NCBI GenBank assembly: GCA_002798255.1
Contig: NWQQ01000019.1
Coordinates: forward strand, 1 to 64,000
Length of the DNA stretch: 64,000 bases
Direction of reading: 5' to 3'
Source of the DNA: Lysobacteraceae bacterium NML95-0200
Lineage (GTDB): Bacteria > Pseudomonadota > Gammaproteobacteria > Xanthomonadales > Xanthomonadaceae
The notes beneath the pieces are model-generated. The model did no database searches. It was not told where the DNA came from and was given only the letters and a program-made list of their open reading frames with translations. Positions 38,995 through 49,146 of the stretch are shown one piece after another. How positions within the stretch are numbered: the first letter of the stretch is position 1; each line of letters starts with the position of its first letter. The position numbers were made by a program, and so were the translations under genes.

Positions 38995-39758
38995 GCGACC
39001 CCGGCACTGCGCTTGCGGAACACCCTCATCAATGGCCCGGAAAGCGCATAGGCGGCGAACACCAGCAACAAGGTCTGTGGCGGATACAGCGCCAGTGCAA
39101 TCAGCACGCCCAGCACTATCGGCAAGACGAAAAACGGCACACGCTCGCCCTGCTCGCCACGCTGGCTGCCCTTGAAACTGGTATAGCGGATATTGCTCAC
39201 CATCAACAGCGCCACCACCACCGTGACCGCCAGCGCCGCATAGCGCAGGCCGCGCCCGGCCACATCATAGTCATGCAGTGTCCAGACAAAGCTCGCCATC
39301 ACCGCCGCTGCTGCCGGGCTTGCCAAGCCAATGAACCAGCGTTTGTCCACCACCCCCACCTGGCTGTTGAAACGCGCCAGCCGCAATGCCGCACAGGCGG
39401 CATACAGGAATGCCGCCAGCCAGCCCAGCCGCCCGGTGGTGGCGCCTTCCAGATGCATGTATTCCATCGCCCAGTGATACATCAGCATCGCCGGTGCCAT
39501 GCCGAAGCTCACCAGGTCGGCCAGCGAGTCATACTGCACGCCGAACTCGCTCTGGGTATTGGTCAACCGCGCCACCCGGCCATCCAGGCCGTCCAGCAAG
39601 GCTGCAACGAAAATCGCCACGCAAGCATGGGTGAACTTGTCCTGGCTCGCGGCAATGATGGCGTAGAAGCCGGCAAACAGCCCGCCTGTAGTAAACAGAT
39701 TGGGAAGCAGGTAATAAACCGCGCGCGGCGGGCGGGATGGGTTTTTGTTTTCTTCCAT
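38991..39758 (-). CDS. pssA: CDP-diacylglycerol--serine O-phosphatidyltransferase
   Basis: Makes phosphatidylserine, the precursor of phosphatidylethanolamine. The 255-residue polytopic protein has the CDP-alcohol phosphatidyltransferase signature D-G-x2-A-R-x8-G-x3-D-x3-D in DGRVARLTNTQSEFG then YDSLAD. It is the membrane-type (type II) PssA rather than the soluble E. coli enzyme. ATG 39758 matches the family start; a longer in-frame start at 39833 is unlikely. Confidence 0.93.
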   Translation of the reverse strand: MEENKNPSRPPRAVYYLLPNLFTTGGLFAGFYAIIAASQDKFTHACVAIFVAALLDGLDGRVARLTNTQSEFGVQYDSLADLVSFGMAPAMLMYHWAMEYMHLEGATTGRLGWLAAFLYAACAALRLARFNSQVGVVDKRWFIGLASPAAAAVMASFVWTLHDYDVAGRGLRYAALAVTVVVALLMVSNIRYTSFKGSQRGEQGERVPFFVLPIVLGVLIALALYPPQTLLLVFAAYALSGPLMRVFRKRSAGVA

Positions 39759-39872
39759 AACCGGCAAGTGTAGCGCCTTGCTGAAGCAATGATGGCGGCT
39801 GGCTCGACCCATCACTTGCAAGCTGTCCGCCACGGTGTTGCAATGTGACCTTAGTCACAAAGGAGCTGCGCC

Positions 39873-40253
39873 ATGCTCACACGCGTGTCCATTCTCATGA
39901 TGCTCGGCCTTTGCAGCGCCGCAGCGTTTTCTCCTGCTGCCGCCCAGCAGATTTACCAATGGAAAGATGCCCAGGGGCGTACCCACTATTCCAGCACGCC
40001 GCCAAGCTCGGGCAATTACAGCGTTCGCGGGGTCAGGGCCACACAGGCAGCCGATGCCCCTGCCGCCCCCGCCGCCGAAGCCAAGCCCGAAAGCGAGCAG
40101 TGCAAGCAGGCGCGCACCAACCTCGCCGTGCTGCGCGACAGCCCCAGTGTGCAAATGGCCGGTGCCGACGGCAACCCGCGCACCCTCAATGATGAAGAAC
40201 GTGCCGCGCAAATGCGGCTTGCCCAGACCATTCTGGAAACCAACTGCAAGTAA
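39873..40253 (+). CDS. DUF4124 domain-containing periplasmic protein
   Basis: This 126-residue protein has a signal peptide ending near AAAQ (about residue 24) and the DUF4124 core [20 protein letters not shown]. An Ala/Pro linker and a helical C-terminus with two cysteines follow. The family is common in beta- and gammaproteobacteria and has no known function. It is divergent from pssA and lies upstream of proS. Confidence 0.88.
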   Translation: MLTRVSILMMLGLCSAAAFSPAAAQQIYQWKDAQGRTHYSSTPPSSGNYSVRGVRATQAADAPAAPAAEAKPESEQCKQARTNLAVLRDSPSVQMAGADGNPRTLNDEERAAQMRLAQTILETNCK

Positions 40254-40330
40254 GCGCCTGTACAAAGCAGCGCAACAAAGCGGCAAGGCGCATGGCAAAA
40301 TGCGGGGCTCAATCCAATCCGAGCCTTGCC

Positions 40331-42049
40331 ATGCGCCTGTCGCGTTTTCATCTGCGTACCGAAAAAGAAACCCCCGCCGAAGCCGAAATCATCAGCCACA
40401 AGCTGATGCTCAAGTCCGGCATGATTCGCAAACTGGCCGCCGGTCTTTATACCTGGTCGCCGCTGGGGCTGCGGGTATTGCGCAAGGTCGAGCGCGTGGT
40501 ACGCGAAGAAATGAATCGCGCCGGCGCCATCGAAATCCTGATGCCGACCATCCAGCCGCAGGAGCTGTGGCAGGAAACCGGCCGCTGGGAAAAATTTGGC
40601 GGCCAGCTTTTGAAAATCCGCGACCGCAAGGAAGCAGATTACTGCTATGCGCCGACCGCTGAAGAAGTGGTGACCGATTTTGCCCGGCAGGAACTTGCCA
40701 GCTACAAGCAATTGCCGATCAATTTCTATCAAATCCAGACCAAGTTCCGTGACGAAATCCGCCCGCGTTTTGGCGTGATGCGCGCCCGCGAATTTCTCAT
40801 GAAGGATGCTTATTCCTTCCATCTGGACGAGGCTTCGCTACAGGCCGAATACCGCAATATGTATGACACTTACAGCCGGATTTTCACCCGTCTGGGGCTG
40901 AAATTCCGCGCGGTATTTGCCGATACCGGCGCCATTGGCGGCTCGGCCTCGCACGAGTTTCATGTGCTGGCGGACTCCGGTGAAGACGCCATCGCCTTTT
41001 CCGACACATCGGATTATGCCGCCAATGTCGAATTGGCCGAAGCCATTACCCCCGGCACGCGCGCCGACGCGAGCGAGGCGCTGCGCGATATTGCAACGCC
41101 CACGCAAAAAACCTGCGAAGAAGTGGCCGAGCTGATGCAAATCCCGCTTTCCCGCACGGTGAAATCCATTGCACTGATGACCGAAGACGCCGAAGGCGCG
41201 CCGCAATTGGTGCTGGCGCTGGTGCGCGGCGACCACACTGCCAATGAAATCAAACTGGCCAAACTGCCCGGCCTTGCCGATTACCGCATGGCGAGCGAAG
41301 AAGAAATCCGCGCCTATCTGGGCGCATCACCCGGATTTTTGGGGCCAGTCAATACCGCAAAACCGATTCGCGTGATTGCCGACCGTGCCGTGGCGGCCAT
41401 GGCCGATTTTGTGGTCGGCGCCAATCGCGATGGTTTCCATATTGCCGGGGTGAACTGGGGACGCGACCTGCCGGAACCAGAAGTGGCCGATATCCGCAAT
41501 GTGGTCGCAGGCGACCCCTCGCCCGACGGCCAAGGCACGCTCGGCATCGCCCGTGGCATTGAAGTCGGTCATGTATTTGCGCTGGGCAATAAATACTCCG
41601 AAGCGATGAATTGCGCCGTGCTCGATGCCCAGGGCAAGCCGGTCAATCCGCTGATGGGCTGTTATGGCATCGGCGTTTCCCGCATCGTCGCTGCGGCCAT
41701 TGAACAAAATCATGATGAGGCCGGGATTTGCTGGCCAGAGGCTATGGCGCCCTGGCAGGTCGCCATCTGCCTTATCAATCCGAAAAATAACCCCGAAGTA
41801 CTGGCCGCCGCCGAAGCCCTGTGCAGCGAGCTGAATAAAGCCGGAATTGATAGCGTGCTCGATGACCGTGGCCTGCGCCCTGGCGCGATGTTTGCCGATA
41901 TTGAACTGATTGGCATCCCGCACCGCGTGGTGGTTTCAGAGCGCGGCCTGGCTGCCGGCACGTTTGAATATCGCCATCGCACTGCGGCTGAAGCGGAAAA
42001 CCTCGACCATGTAACCCTGCTTGCCCGCCTGACAGCTCCAACACCCTGA
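40331..42049 (+). CDS. proS: Prolyl-tRNA synthetase
   Basis: This 572-residue bacterial-type class II synthetase charges tRNA-Pro. Visible parts are the N-terminal [15 protein letters not shown], class II motif 2 and 3 regions ([29 protein letters not shown]), and a YbaK-like editing insertion in the middle (about 230-385, including [20 protein letters not shown]) that hydrolyses Ala-tRNA-Pro. The C-terminal anticodon-binding domain has [23 protein letters not shown] 40331 fits the family start. Confidence 0.97.
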   Translation: MRLSRFHLRTEKETPAEAEIISHKLMLKSGMIRKLAAGLYTWSPLGLRVLRKVERVVREEMNRAGAIEILMPTIQPQELWQETGRWEKFGGQLLKIRDRKEADYCYAPTAEEVVTDFARQELASYKQLPINFYQIQTKFRDEIRPRFGVMRAREFLMKDAYSFHLDEASLQAEYRNMYDTYSRIFTRLGLKFRAVFADTGAIGGSASHEFHVLADSGEDAIAFSDTSDYAANVELAEAITPGTRADASEALRDIATPTQKTCEEVAELMQIPLSRTVKSIALMTEDAEGAPQLVLALVRGDHTANEIKLAKLPGLADYRMASEEEIRAYLGASPGFLGPVNTAKPIRVIADRAVAAMADFVVGANRDGFHIAGVNWGRDLPEPEVADIRNVVAGDPSPDGQGTLGIARGIEVGHVFALGNKYSEAMNCAVLDAQGKPVNPLMGCYGIGVSRIVAAAIEQNHDEAGICWPEAMAPWQVAICLINPKNNPEVLAAAEALCSELNKAGIDSVLDDRGLRPGAMFADIELIGIPHRVVVSERGLAAGTFEYRHRTAAEAENLDHVTLLARLTAPTP

Positions 42050-42160
42050 AATTACTCAGGCACCGCTTATAAATTGCATCCAGATAATCAAGGCTTTAAT
42101 ATCGCTTGCGGACGGCGAATACGCCAGCAACCGATAAATGATTAAACCCGTGGAGTAAAC

Positions 42161-42592
42161 GTGGACATTACCAAACTGAACAGCAAAGAACTTGCCGATT
42201 TGATTAGCCAGGCGCAAAAGCGCAAGCGCGTGCTGGCCAAGCGCAAGCCCATCAATCAGGTACGCGCACAAATCAACAAGATTGTGCGCGCCTCCGGCTA
42301 TAGTTTTGAAGAACTGTTTGGCAGCACTGGCGCAGGCATGGCCGCTCCCAAAGCGCCGCGCAAAGCGGCCGGCAAGAGCAAGGGGCCGCGCAAAGGCAGC
42401 AAGGTGGAGGCCAAATACCGCGACCCGGCCAATGCCGAAAATACCTGGACAGGCCGTGGCAAGCAGCCGCGCTGGCTGGCCAGCTATATCGAGCAAGGGC
42501 GCCAGCTGACCGATTTCCTGATTGCCCCGCAGGCAGAAAGCACGGTTCAGTCAGCAGCTCCAGCCGCTTCTCCTGTAACCTCCAGCTACTGA
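42161..42592 (+). CDS. H-NS-family nucleoid-associated protein
   Basis: This 143-residue protein has an N-terminal helical oligomerisation segment (LNSKELADLISQAQKRKRVLAKR) and a C-terminal H-NS DNA-binding domain (KYRDPANAENTWTGRGKQPRWL). The linker is rich in Lys, Ala and Pro, and an extra Ala/Ser/Thr tail follows the domain. The DNA-binding loop reads TGRGKQP, close to the QGR-type AT-hook of H-NS. The start is GTG 42161 with GGAG 7 bases upstream. It may silence AT-rich acquired DNA such as 29930-30360. Confidence 0.9.
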   Translation: MDITKLNSKELADLISQAQKRKRVLAKRKPINQVRAQINKIVRASGYSFEELFGSTGAGMAAPKAPRKAAGKSKGPRKGSKVEAKYRDPANAENTWTGRGKQPRWLASYIEQGRQLTDFLIAPQAESTVQSAAPAASPVTSSY

Positions 42593-42600
42593 TTCATCCC

Positions 42601-42628
42601 CCAAGGCGCCGCACCAGCGGCGCTTTGG
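42601..42628. terminator. Bidirectional hairpin between the H-NS gene and the ThrE gene
   Basis: CCAAGGCGCCGC and GCGGCGCTTTGG with loop ACCA form 12-bp arms with one G-T wobble, in the gap between two convergent stop codons. Confidence 0.75.
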
Positions 42629-42639
42629 TCTTATGGCGT

Positions 42640-43884
42640 TCAGAGATTGTTGCGCGGCGGTGCCAGCAGGTTGCCAAACATCAGGCCGGCAATCAGCGCC
42701 AGCAGGATATTGAGCACAGACATCAGGGCAGCCTGCCCGGCGCTGATATTCTGCTGCTGCATCAAATCCATCAGGCCACGGAAGCTGACACTGCCCGGCA
42801 CCAGCAGAATGATGCCAGGCACGCGAATCAGTGCACCTGGGCGGTTACGCAGTCGCGCATACAAATTACCCATCATGGTCAGCGCCAGCGCACTCAGGAA
42901 CACCCCGGCCACATTGCCAAGCGCAGCGCCTGTATAACGGGAAATCAGATAGCCCGCAGCAGCGGCAGACATCACCAAAAGATAATCCCGGAGCCCTGCA
43001 CGGAATGCCACGGCAAAAGCAAAGCATGACAATACAAGCCCTGTGGTTTCCACCCAATCCGGCTGTGGACGCAAATACGCTACCTGCGGTTTGACTCCCA
43101 GCATTTTTGCCAGTGTCAGTGCAATCATGGTGCCGATAGTCACCTTCAGGATAGTGCTGAGCGCACCGGCAAAGCGCGCCACCCCGGCGCCCAGATGCTG
43201 GTTGGTCAGCTCGCTGATGGCATTGGTCAGCGCCATACCCGGCAGCATGACGATGACCGAGGCGATAATCACGGTATTGAGATTAAGTGGCGCCACAAAC
43301 CCAGCCACCAATACGGCCAGGGTTGCTGCCAGCATCCCCGCCAGGGCTTCCACCGATTCGCGCAATAACGGCAGGCGGCTGACGGCATAATCCAGAAGAC
43401 CGATTAATAACCCGGCAATACTGGCAGTGGCGATATCCAGCCAGGGCAGGCGCAGCAGCATGGACACGCCTCCGGCCACCAGTACAAATGACAGTACCTG
43501 CATCAACTGCCAGCGCCTGCCAGGCGGCAGGTCAAGCTTTTTCAGCGCCGCCTGACCTTCGGCCAGGTCAATCTTTCCGGCCAGCACATCCTCGGCAATG
43601 CGGTCGGTCATGCCAAGACGAGCCAAATCGACTTCGCCCGGTGGCAGGCGAATCACCCGGGTTACATCATTGGCATCGGCATCACCCAGGTCGCGGAAGG
43701 TCAGAATCATCCCGGTCGGGGTGACCCAGGGCTGGCACTCCAGATTGAGCCGCGCCGAAACCCCAAGCAATGCGCCTTCAAGGCGCTGCGCTGTGGTGCC
43801 ATAGGCATGCAGGCGGGCGGCAAGCTCGGCGACGAAATCAATCCGGTTGCGGGCAGAAATTTTGGCAAGTGACAGTTCTGGCAT
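42640..43884 (-). CDS. ThrE-family threonine/serine exporter
   Basis: This 414-residue membrane protein fuses a DUF1212 domain (N-terminal soluble part with AARLHAYGTTAQRLEGAL, then about five helices) to a DUF3815-type domain (about five helices, with RNRPGALIRVPGIILLVPGSVSFRG). This is the one-chain ThrE arrangement, equivalent to the YjjP plus YjjB pair of E. coli. It is expected to export threonine, serine or similar small metabolites. It is divergent from the Mla-type operon. Confidence 0.88.
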   Translation of the reverse strand: MPELSLAKISARNRIDFVAELAARLHAYGTTAQRLEGALLGVSARLNLECQPWVTPTGMILTFRDLGDADANDVTRVIRLPPGEVDLARLGMTDRIAEDVLAGKIDLAEGQAALKKLDLPPGRRWQLMQVLSFVLVAGGVSMLLRLPWLDIATASIAGLLIGLLDYAVSRLPLLRESVEALAGMLAATLAVLVAGFVAPLNLNTVIIASVIVMLPGMALTNAISELTNQHLGAGVARFAGALSTILKVTIGTMIALTLAKMLGVKPQVAYLRPQPDWVETTGLVLSCFAFAVAFRAGLRDYLLVMSAAAAGYLISRYTGAALGNVAGVFLSALALTMMGNLYARLRNRPGALIRVPGIILLVPGSVSFRGLMDLMQQQNISAGQAALMSVLNILLALIAGLMFGNLLAPPRNNL

Positions 43885-43993
43885 GGCAAAAGCATGACAT
43901 GGATAATCCTGACCGCAAGCATCATTATCATGACCATTTCACACGCCCATCCCGGACAATCTCTAAGATGCGCGGCTCACCGATTTTGCCTGC

Positions 43994-45103
43994 ATGACCG
44001 AACACTCCGCCCCGACCGCCGAACTGGACCTTGCCAGCGGACAGCTCAGCCTGCATGGCAGCTGGACGCTGGCGCAGTCTGTCGCACTTGAAAAAGCCCT
44101 GGCACAGCTGCACGGTGAAATCCGGGCGGTTGATGCACGCGGCATCAGCGCACTGGACTCGCTGGGGGTTTTGCAGCTGCAGCGTTTTGCCAGCCAGCAT
44201 CACCTGCAACGCGAGCAATTCCAGTTTCGCCATGAGCATGAGCCGCTGATTGCAGCGATTGCCGAAGTCGCCCACAAGCCGCCCAGCCCCGTCCGCGACC
44301 TGGGCTTCAAGGCAGCGATTGCCCGGCTTGGCTTTGCTGTGGTCGATAATTACCGCGAAATCACCGCCCTGGTGGCGTTCTTTGGCGAGCTGATGGTCAA
44401 GCTGCTGCGCCTTGTGCACCAGCCGCGCCGCCTGCGCATCACCAGCGTGGTGCATCACATGGAACAGGTCGGCCTGGATGCAGTGCCGCTGGTACTGCTG
44501 CTGACCTATCTGGTGGGGGCGGTACTGGCATTTCTGGGCGCCAATATCCTGCAAGACTTTGGCGCTACCATTCTGGTGGTGGACCTGGTGAATATCGCCT
44601 TTTTGCGCGAGTTCGGCGTGCTTTTGACCGCCATCTTGCTGGCTGGCCGCACCGCCAGCGCCTTTACCGCACAAATCGGCGCGATGGTCAGCCGCGAAGA
44701 AGTCGATGCCATCCGCACCCTGGGGCTTGATCCGGTTGACTTGCTGGTGATTCCGCGCGTGCTGGCGCTGCTGCTGATGCTGCCCTTGCTGACCTTCCTG
44801 GCGATGATTGCCGGGCTGCTGGGTGGCCTGACCGTGGGCGCGGTCAGCCTGGACATCCCGCCGCAGGCCTATATCACCAAGATTTATGAGGGCATCGACA
44901 TTACCGATTTCTGGGTGGGCATGTCCAAAACCCCGGTATTTGCCCTGGTGATTGGCCTGATTGGCTGCCTGGAGGGTCTGCAAGTCACCGGCACTGCGCA
45001 GTCGGTGGGTGAGCGCACCACCTCCAGCGTGGTGCAGACCATTTCCCTGGTCATCATTTTTGATGCAATCTTTGCGCTGTGGTTCATGCACATGGGCTGG
45101 TAA
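43994..45103 (+). CDS. mlaE: MlaE-type ABC permease with N-terminal STAS domain
   Basis: This 369-residue permease belongs to an MCE-type lipid transport system. Residues about 1-95 form a STAS-like domain (LDLASGQLSLHGSWTL, ISALDSLGVLQLQ), the role played by separate MlaB in E. coli. The rest is the MlaE domain with about five helices and the conserved FTAQIGAMVSREEVDAIRTL and SVGERTTSSVVQTISLV. It heads a four-gene operon with tight spacing. Confidence 0.93.
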   Translation: MTEHSAPTAELDLASGQLSLHGSWTLAQSVALEKALAQLHGEIRAVDARGISALDSLGVLQLQRFASQHHLQREQFQFRHEHEPLIAAIAEVAHKPPSPVRDLGFKAAIARLGFAVVDNYREITALVAFFGELMVKLLRLVHQPRRLRITSVVHHMEQVGLDAVPLVLLLTYLVGAVLAFLGANILQDFGATILVVDLVNIAFLREFGVLLTAILLAGRTASAFTAQIGAMVSREEVDAIRTLGLDPVDLLVIPRVLALLLMLPLLTFLAMIAGLLGGLTVGAVSLDIPPQAYITKIYEGIDITDFWVGMSKTPVFALVIGLIGCLEGLQVTGTAQSVGERTTSSVVQTISLVIIFDAIFALWFMHMGW

Positions 45104-45106
45104 GGG

Positions 45107-45922
45107 ATGGCAATGCATCAGGACACCCACATCAGCAACACTGCGCCCATCATCCGGGTACGCGGCCTGGTCAACCGTTTTGGCACGCAAACCGTGCACG
45201 ACGGCCTGGATCTGGATGTGCGCCGTGGCGAAATTCTCGGCGTGGTCGGTGGCTCAGGTACCGGCAAATCGGTGCTGATGCGCACCATCATTGGCCTGCG
45301 TCGCCCCAATGCCGGTCAAATCGAGGTCATGGGCATCAATGCGCTCTCGCCCAGCCGCCGCGACCGGCAACAGGTCAAGCGCAATACCGGCGTGCTGTTC
45401 CAGGATGGCGCATTGTTTTCATCGCTCAGTGTCGGTGAAAACATCGAGGTGCCGCTGCGCGAGCATTACCCGCAGCTGGACGCTGAATTGCGTCATGAGC
45501 TGGCGCTGCTGAAAACCAAACTCGCAGGACTGCCTGCCGATGCCATCGACAAGCTGCCCTCGCAGCTTTCCGGCGGCATGCGCAAACGTGCCGGACTTGC
45601 CCGCGCACTGGCGCTGGACCCGCCGCTGCTGTTTCTGGATGAACCCACCGCCGGGCTCGATCCCATCGGCGCGGCGGCCTTTGACAACCTGCTATTTACC
45701 CTCTCCCGTGCACTTGGGCTGACGGTATTTCTGATTACCCACGACCTCGACACGCTGTATGCCATCTGTGACCGCATTGCCGTGCTGGCCGAGAAGCGCG
45801 TCATCATCAATGCACCGCTGGCCGAGGTGGAGCAATTTGACCATCCCTGGGTACGGGAATATTTTCACGGCCCACGCGCGCGCGCCGCACAGGCCACTGC
45901 ACAGCGCTCAAAGCGAGATTGA
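45107..45922 (+). CDS. mlaF: MlaF-type ABC ATPase
   Basis: This 271-residue ATPase energises lipid transport with the MlaE-type permease. Visible motifs are Walker A GGSGTGKSVLMR, the Q-loop region NTGVLFQDGALF, signature LSGGMRKRAGLARAL, Walker B LLFLDEPTAGLDP, and switch His in VFLITHDLD. It starts 3 bases after the permease stop and ends 2 bases before the MCE gene. Confidence 0.94.
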   Translation: MAMHQDTHISNTAPIIRVRGLVNRFGTQTVHDGLDLDVRRGEILGVVGGSGTGKSVLMRTIIGLRRPNAGQIEVMGINALSPSRRDRQQVKRNTGVLFQDGALFSSLSVGENIEVPLREHYPQLDAELRHELALLKTKLAGLPADAIDKLPSQLSGGMRKRAGLARALALDPPLLFLDEPTAGLDPIGAAAFDNLLFTLSRALGLTVFLITHDLDTLYAICDRIAVLAEKRVIINAPLAEVEQFDHPWVREYFHGPRARAAQATAQRSKRD

Positions 45923-45924
45923 TT

Positions 45925-46851
45925 ATGGAAACCCGCGCCAATTACGTCCTGATAGGCAGCTTCACCATTTTGGTCATGGCCTTTTTGTTCGGCTTCATCC
46001 TGTGGGCAGCCAAATATTCATCCGACGCCACCTGGGATCGCTATCAGGTGATATTCAACGAGCCGGTGACTGGCCTCAGCGAAGGCAGCAGCGTGCAATA
46101 CAACGGCATCTCGGTCGGCACGGTCGAGCAGCTCAAACTTGACCCCAACGACCCGCGCCGGGTGGTGGCACAGCTCAAGCTCAAGGACGAGGCGCCGGTG
46201 AAGGTCGATACCCGCGCCAAGATGTCGCAGTCCGGCATTGCCGGCAGCCCGTTCATCCAGCTCACTGGCGGCAGCCCCAGCGCGCCACGGCTGGTGGCCG
46301 ACAAGCGCAATGAAATCCCGGTGATTCTGACCGAGCCTTCTGCCCTGCAAAACATCGCCGATACCGCCAATATGCTGGTGGCGCGACTGGACAAGGCGCT
46401 TAGTGAAGACAACATCGCGCGCATCTCCGAAACGCTGGAGAACCTGCGCGCCACCACTGCCAGCATCAGCGATCAGCGTGATGACATCGAGAAGCTCATC
46501 AGCAATGCACGGCTGGCCAGTGACGATCTGCGCACCATGCTGGCACAAGTCAATGGCTCGGTACAGAAGGTTGACCGCGAAGTGCTGGCACGGCTGCCTG
46601 CCACCATGGACAAACTCGATGCTGCCATCGCTTCGTTCGAGGCGGCTGGTAACAATGCCAATGCGCTGGTCTTGGAAAACCGCGCGCCGATCAACCAGTT
46701 CACCCGCGACGGCCTGCAACAGCTTGGCCCCACCCTGGGTGAGCTGCGCATGTTGATGCGTGATTTGCGGCAAATCACCGACCGGCTGGACAGCAACCCG
46801 GCAGGCTATCTGCTGGGTCGTGAGCAACCCAAGGAGTTCACCCCGAAATGA
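45925..46851 (+). CDS. mlaD: MCE-domain periplasmic substrate-binding protein (MlaD-like)
   Basis: This 308-residue protein is anchored by an N-terminal helix (ILVMAFLFGFILWAA). A single MCE domain follows (about 38-118, with YQVIFNEPVTGLSEGSSVQYNGI and GIAGSPFIQLTGG), then a long helical C-terminus. It should bind phospholipid and bridge toward the outer membrane. It is longer than E. coli MlaD (about 180 residues), closer to the longer MlaD-like proteins of other proteobacteria. ATG 45925 preferred over an in-frame TTG at 45919. Confidence 0.92.
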   Translation: METRANYVLIGSFTILVMAFLFGFILWAAKYSSDATWDRYQVIFNEPVTGLSEGSSVQYNGISVGTVEQLKLDPNDPRRVVAQLKLKDEAPVKVDTRAKMSQSGIAGSPFIQLTGGSPSAPRLVADKRNEIPVILTEPSALQNIADTANMLVARLDKALSEDNIARISETLENLRATTASISDQRDDIEKLISNARLASDDLRTMLAQVNGSVQKVDREVLARLPATMDKLDAAIASFEAAGNNANALVLENRAPINQFTRDGLQQLGPTLGELRMLMRDLRQITDRLDSNPAGYLLGREQPKEFTPK

Positions 46852-47465
46852 GCATCTCAATCCCTGCACGCGCACTGCCGCTGCTATTGCTGGCAGCGCT
46901 GGCTGGCTGTGGCGTCGTCCCCAAGAAAACCCAAATCAGCATCCATGATCCGCAGCCTGTGGTGCAGTCAGATGCGGCCTGGCCGCAAGTGGCCACCCAG
47001 CTGGTGGTGCAGCGCCCGCTTGCCAGCCGCATACTCGATGGCAATCGCATCGTAGTGCGCCCGCAGCCGGGCGAGCTGCAAGTCTATCGCGGCGCCAGCT
47101 GGGTGCAGCCTGCCCCGGACATGCTGCAAACCGCGCTGGTGCGCACGCTGGCGCATAGCGGCAAACTTGACGGTGTGGCGCGACGTGGCGGCAGCATTGC
47201 CGGGCAGTACGAGCTGGCGCTGGAACTGCACCGCTTTGATGCCGATTACAGCGGCGGCGGCAATCCCAACACCGTGCTGGAAGTCTCGGCGCAGCTGATC
47301 CGTACCGACCGTAACCAAATCGTTGCCCACCGGATGTTCCAGGCCAGCATCCTGGCAAACGGCATGAGCGCCCATGATGTCTCCGATGCCTTCGAACAGG
47401 CGCTTGCAAAAGTGACCCATGAAATTTCCGGCTGGTCGCTGCAAACCCTGCATCGCCAACCCTGA
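46848..47465 (+). CDS. ABC-type transport auxiliary lipoprotein (PqiC-like)
   Basis: This 205-residue lipoprotein has lipobox LAGC (Cys21) and the ABC_trans_aux/DUF330 domain: LASRILDGNRIVVRPQPGELQVYRGASW, then a C-terminal half resembling PqiC and similar partners of MCE systems. It overlaps the MCE gene by 4 bp (ATGA). It probably sits in the outer membrane as the receiving end of the lipid route. Confidence 0.87.
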   Translation: MSISIPARALPLLLLAALAGCGVVPKKTQISIHDPQPVVQSDAAWPQVATQLVVQRPLASRILDGNRIVVRPQPGELQVYRGASWVQPAPDMLQTALVRTLAHSGKLDGVARRGGSIAGQYELALELHRFDADYSGGGNPNTVLEVSAQLIRTDRNQIVAHRMFQASILANGMSAHDVSDAFEQALAKVTHEISGWSLQTLHRQP

Positions 47466-47520
47466 TTTGCCCAGCAGCCACCAAAACCGGACAATTCGCG
47501 CCTGTATCGAAGGAGCCACG

Positions 47521-49146
47521 ATGGAACACATCCAGCCAGAAATCGAACGCGACGTGATGGAATATGACGTCGTCACCGTCGGCGCCGGCCCTGCCGGGCT
47601 TGCCTTTGCCATTCGCCTGAAGCAACTGAACCCGGAGCTTTCGGTGTGCATCATCGAAAAAGGCAGCACCGTGGGCGCGCACATCCTCTCCGGCGCAGTG
47701 ATTGAGCCCGAGCCGCTGGATGCGCTCCTGCCCGGCTGGCGCGACAACCCGCCGCCGGTATGCGTACCTGCCCGCGAGGACGAATTCTGGTTGCTGTCGA
47801 AAGCTGGCCAGCGCAAGCTGCCGCTGCCGCCGGGCATGAACAACCACGGCAATTTCATCGTTTCGCTCGGCGGCCTGTGCGCCTGGCTGGCGCCACAGGC
47901 CGAGGCTCTGGGCGTGGAAATTTTCCCCGGCTTTGCCGCTGCCGAAACCCTGCACGATGACAGCGGCCGCGTCATTGGCGTGCGTATTGGCGACATGGGC
48001 GTAGCCAAGGATGGTACGCCCAAGGATAGTTACACCCCCGGCCTCGACATCCACGCCAAGGTCACGGTGCTGGCCGAAGGCGCGCGCGGGCATCTCACCA
48101 AGCGGCTTGTCAAGCGTTTTGCACTGGACAAGGACAGCGACCCGCAGAGCTATTCCATCGGCATCAAGGAGCTGTGGCAGGTCGATGCCGCGCGCGTCAG
48201 CCCCGGCAAAATCGTGCATACCCTGGGCTGGCCGGCGGACAACCACACCTATGGCGGCAGCTTCCTGTACCACCTCGAAGGCGGCCGCGTGGCGCTGGGC
48301 TATGTCAGCGGGCTGGATTACCGCGACCCGAATTACCAGCCCTGGGAAGCCTTCCAGCAGTGGAAAGCGCACCCGATGATTGCCCCCTTGCTCGAAGGCG
48401 GCAGCATCGTCTCCGCCGGCGCCCGCGCCATCGTCACCGGCGGCTACCAGTCGCTGCCGAAGGTGGAAATGCCCGGCGCCCTGCTGATTGGCGATACTGC
48501 GGGTCTTCTCAATGTGCCCAAAATCAAGGGCACCCATCAGGCGATCCGCAGCGGCATGCTGGCTGCCGAGCATCTGGCCGCCCAGGCGCTTTCCAGTGAA
48601 GGCTTTGATGCCCGCCTGCGCGATTCGGCGGTGATGAGCGAGCTGAAAAAAGTGCGCAATATCAAACCCGGCTTCAAGAAAGGCCTGTGGTTTGGCATGC
48701 TCAATGCCGCCTGGGAAACCGCCACCGGCGGCGCCTCGCCGTGGACCTTGCAGCAAAAAGCCGATTACAGCGCCACCGAGCGTCTTGGCAGTGCCCAGCC
48801 CGAGCGCGATTATCTGCCGCGCACACTGGCGCCGCGCGACCGCCTGCAAGGGGTGTTCTTTGCCGCCACCTCGCATGATGAGGACCAGCCGGTGCATCTG
48901 AAGGTGGCCGATACCGATATCTGCGCCAGCCGCTGCGTGGAGGAATACGGCAATCCCTGCACCCGCTTCTGCCCGGCAGCCGTTTACGAGATGGTCGAGG
49001 ACGCCAGCCAGCCGCATGGCAAACGCCTGCAAATCAATGCCGCCAACTGCGTGCATTGCAAGACCTGCGACATCAAAGACCCCTACCAAATCATTGACTG
49101 GGTCACTCCCGAAGGCGGCAGCGGCCCGAACTACCAGAGCATGTAA
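47521..49146 (+). CDS. Electron transfer flavoprotein-ubiquinone oxidoreductase
   Basis: Passes electrons from ETF (fatty-acid and amino-acid oxidation) to ubiquinone at the inner membrane. The 541-residue protein has the FAD motif VTVGAGPAGLAFAIRL, the quinone-binding region with GAHILSGAVIEP, and a C-terminal 4Fe-4S cluster domain with cysteines in RCVEEYGNPCTRFCP and NCVHCKTCDIKDP. ATG 47521 has GAAGGAG upstream. The etfA and etfB genes are not in this window. Confidence 0.96.
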   Translation: MEHIQPEIERDVMEYDVVTVGAGPAGLAFAIRLKQLNPELSVCIIEKGSTVGAHILSGAVIEPEPLDALLPGWRDNPPPVCVPAREDEFWLLSKAGQRKLPLPPGMNNHGNFIVSLGGLCAWLAPQAEALGVEIFPGFAAAETLHDDSGRVIGVRIGDMGVAKDGTPKDSYTPGLDIHAKVTVLAEGARGHLTKRLVKRFALDKDSDPQSYSIGIKELWQVDAARVSPGKIVHTLGWPADNHTYGGSFLYHLEGGRVALGYVSGLDYRDPNYQPWEAFQQWKAHPMIAPLLEGGSIVSAGARAIVTGGYQSLPKVEMPGALLIGDTAGLLNVPKIKGTHQAIRSGMLAAEHLAAQALSSEGFDARLRDSAVMSELKKVRNIKPGFKKGLWFGMLNAAWETATGGASPWTLQQKADYSATERLGSAQPERDYLPRTLAPRDRLQGVFFAATSHDEDQPVHLKVADTDICASRCVEEYGNPCTRFCPAAVYEMVEDASQPHGKRLQINAANCVHCKTCDIKDPYQIIDWVTPEGGSGPNYQSM

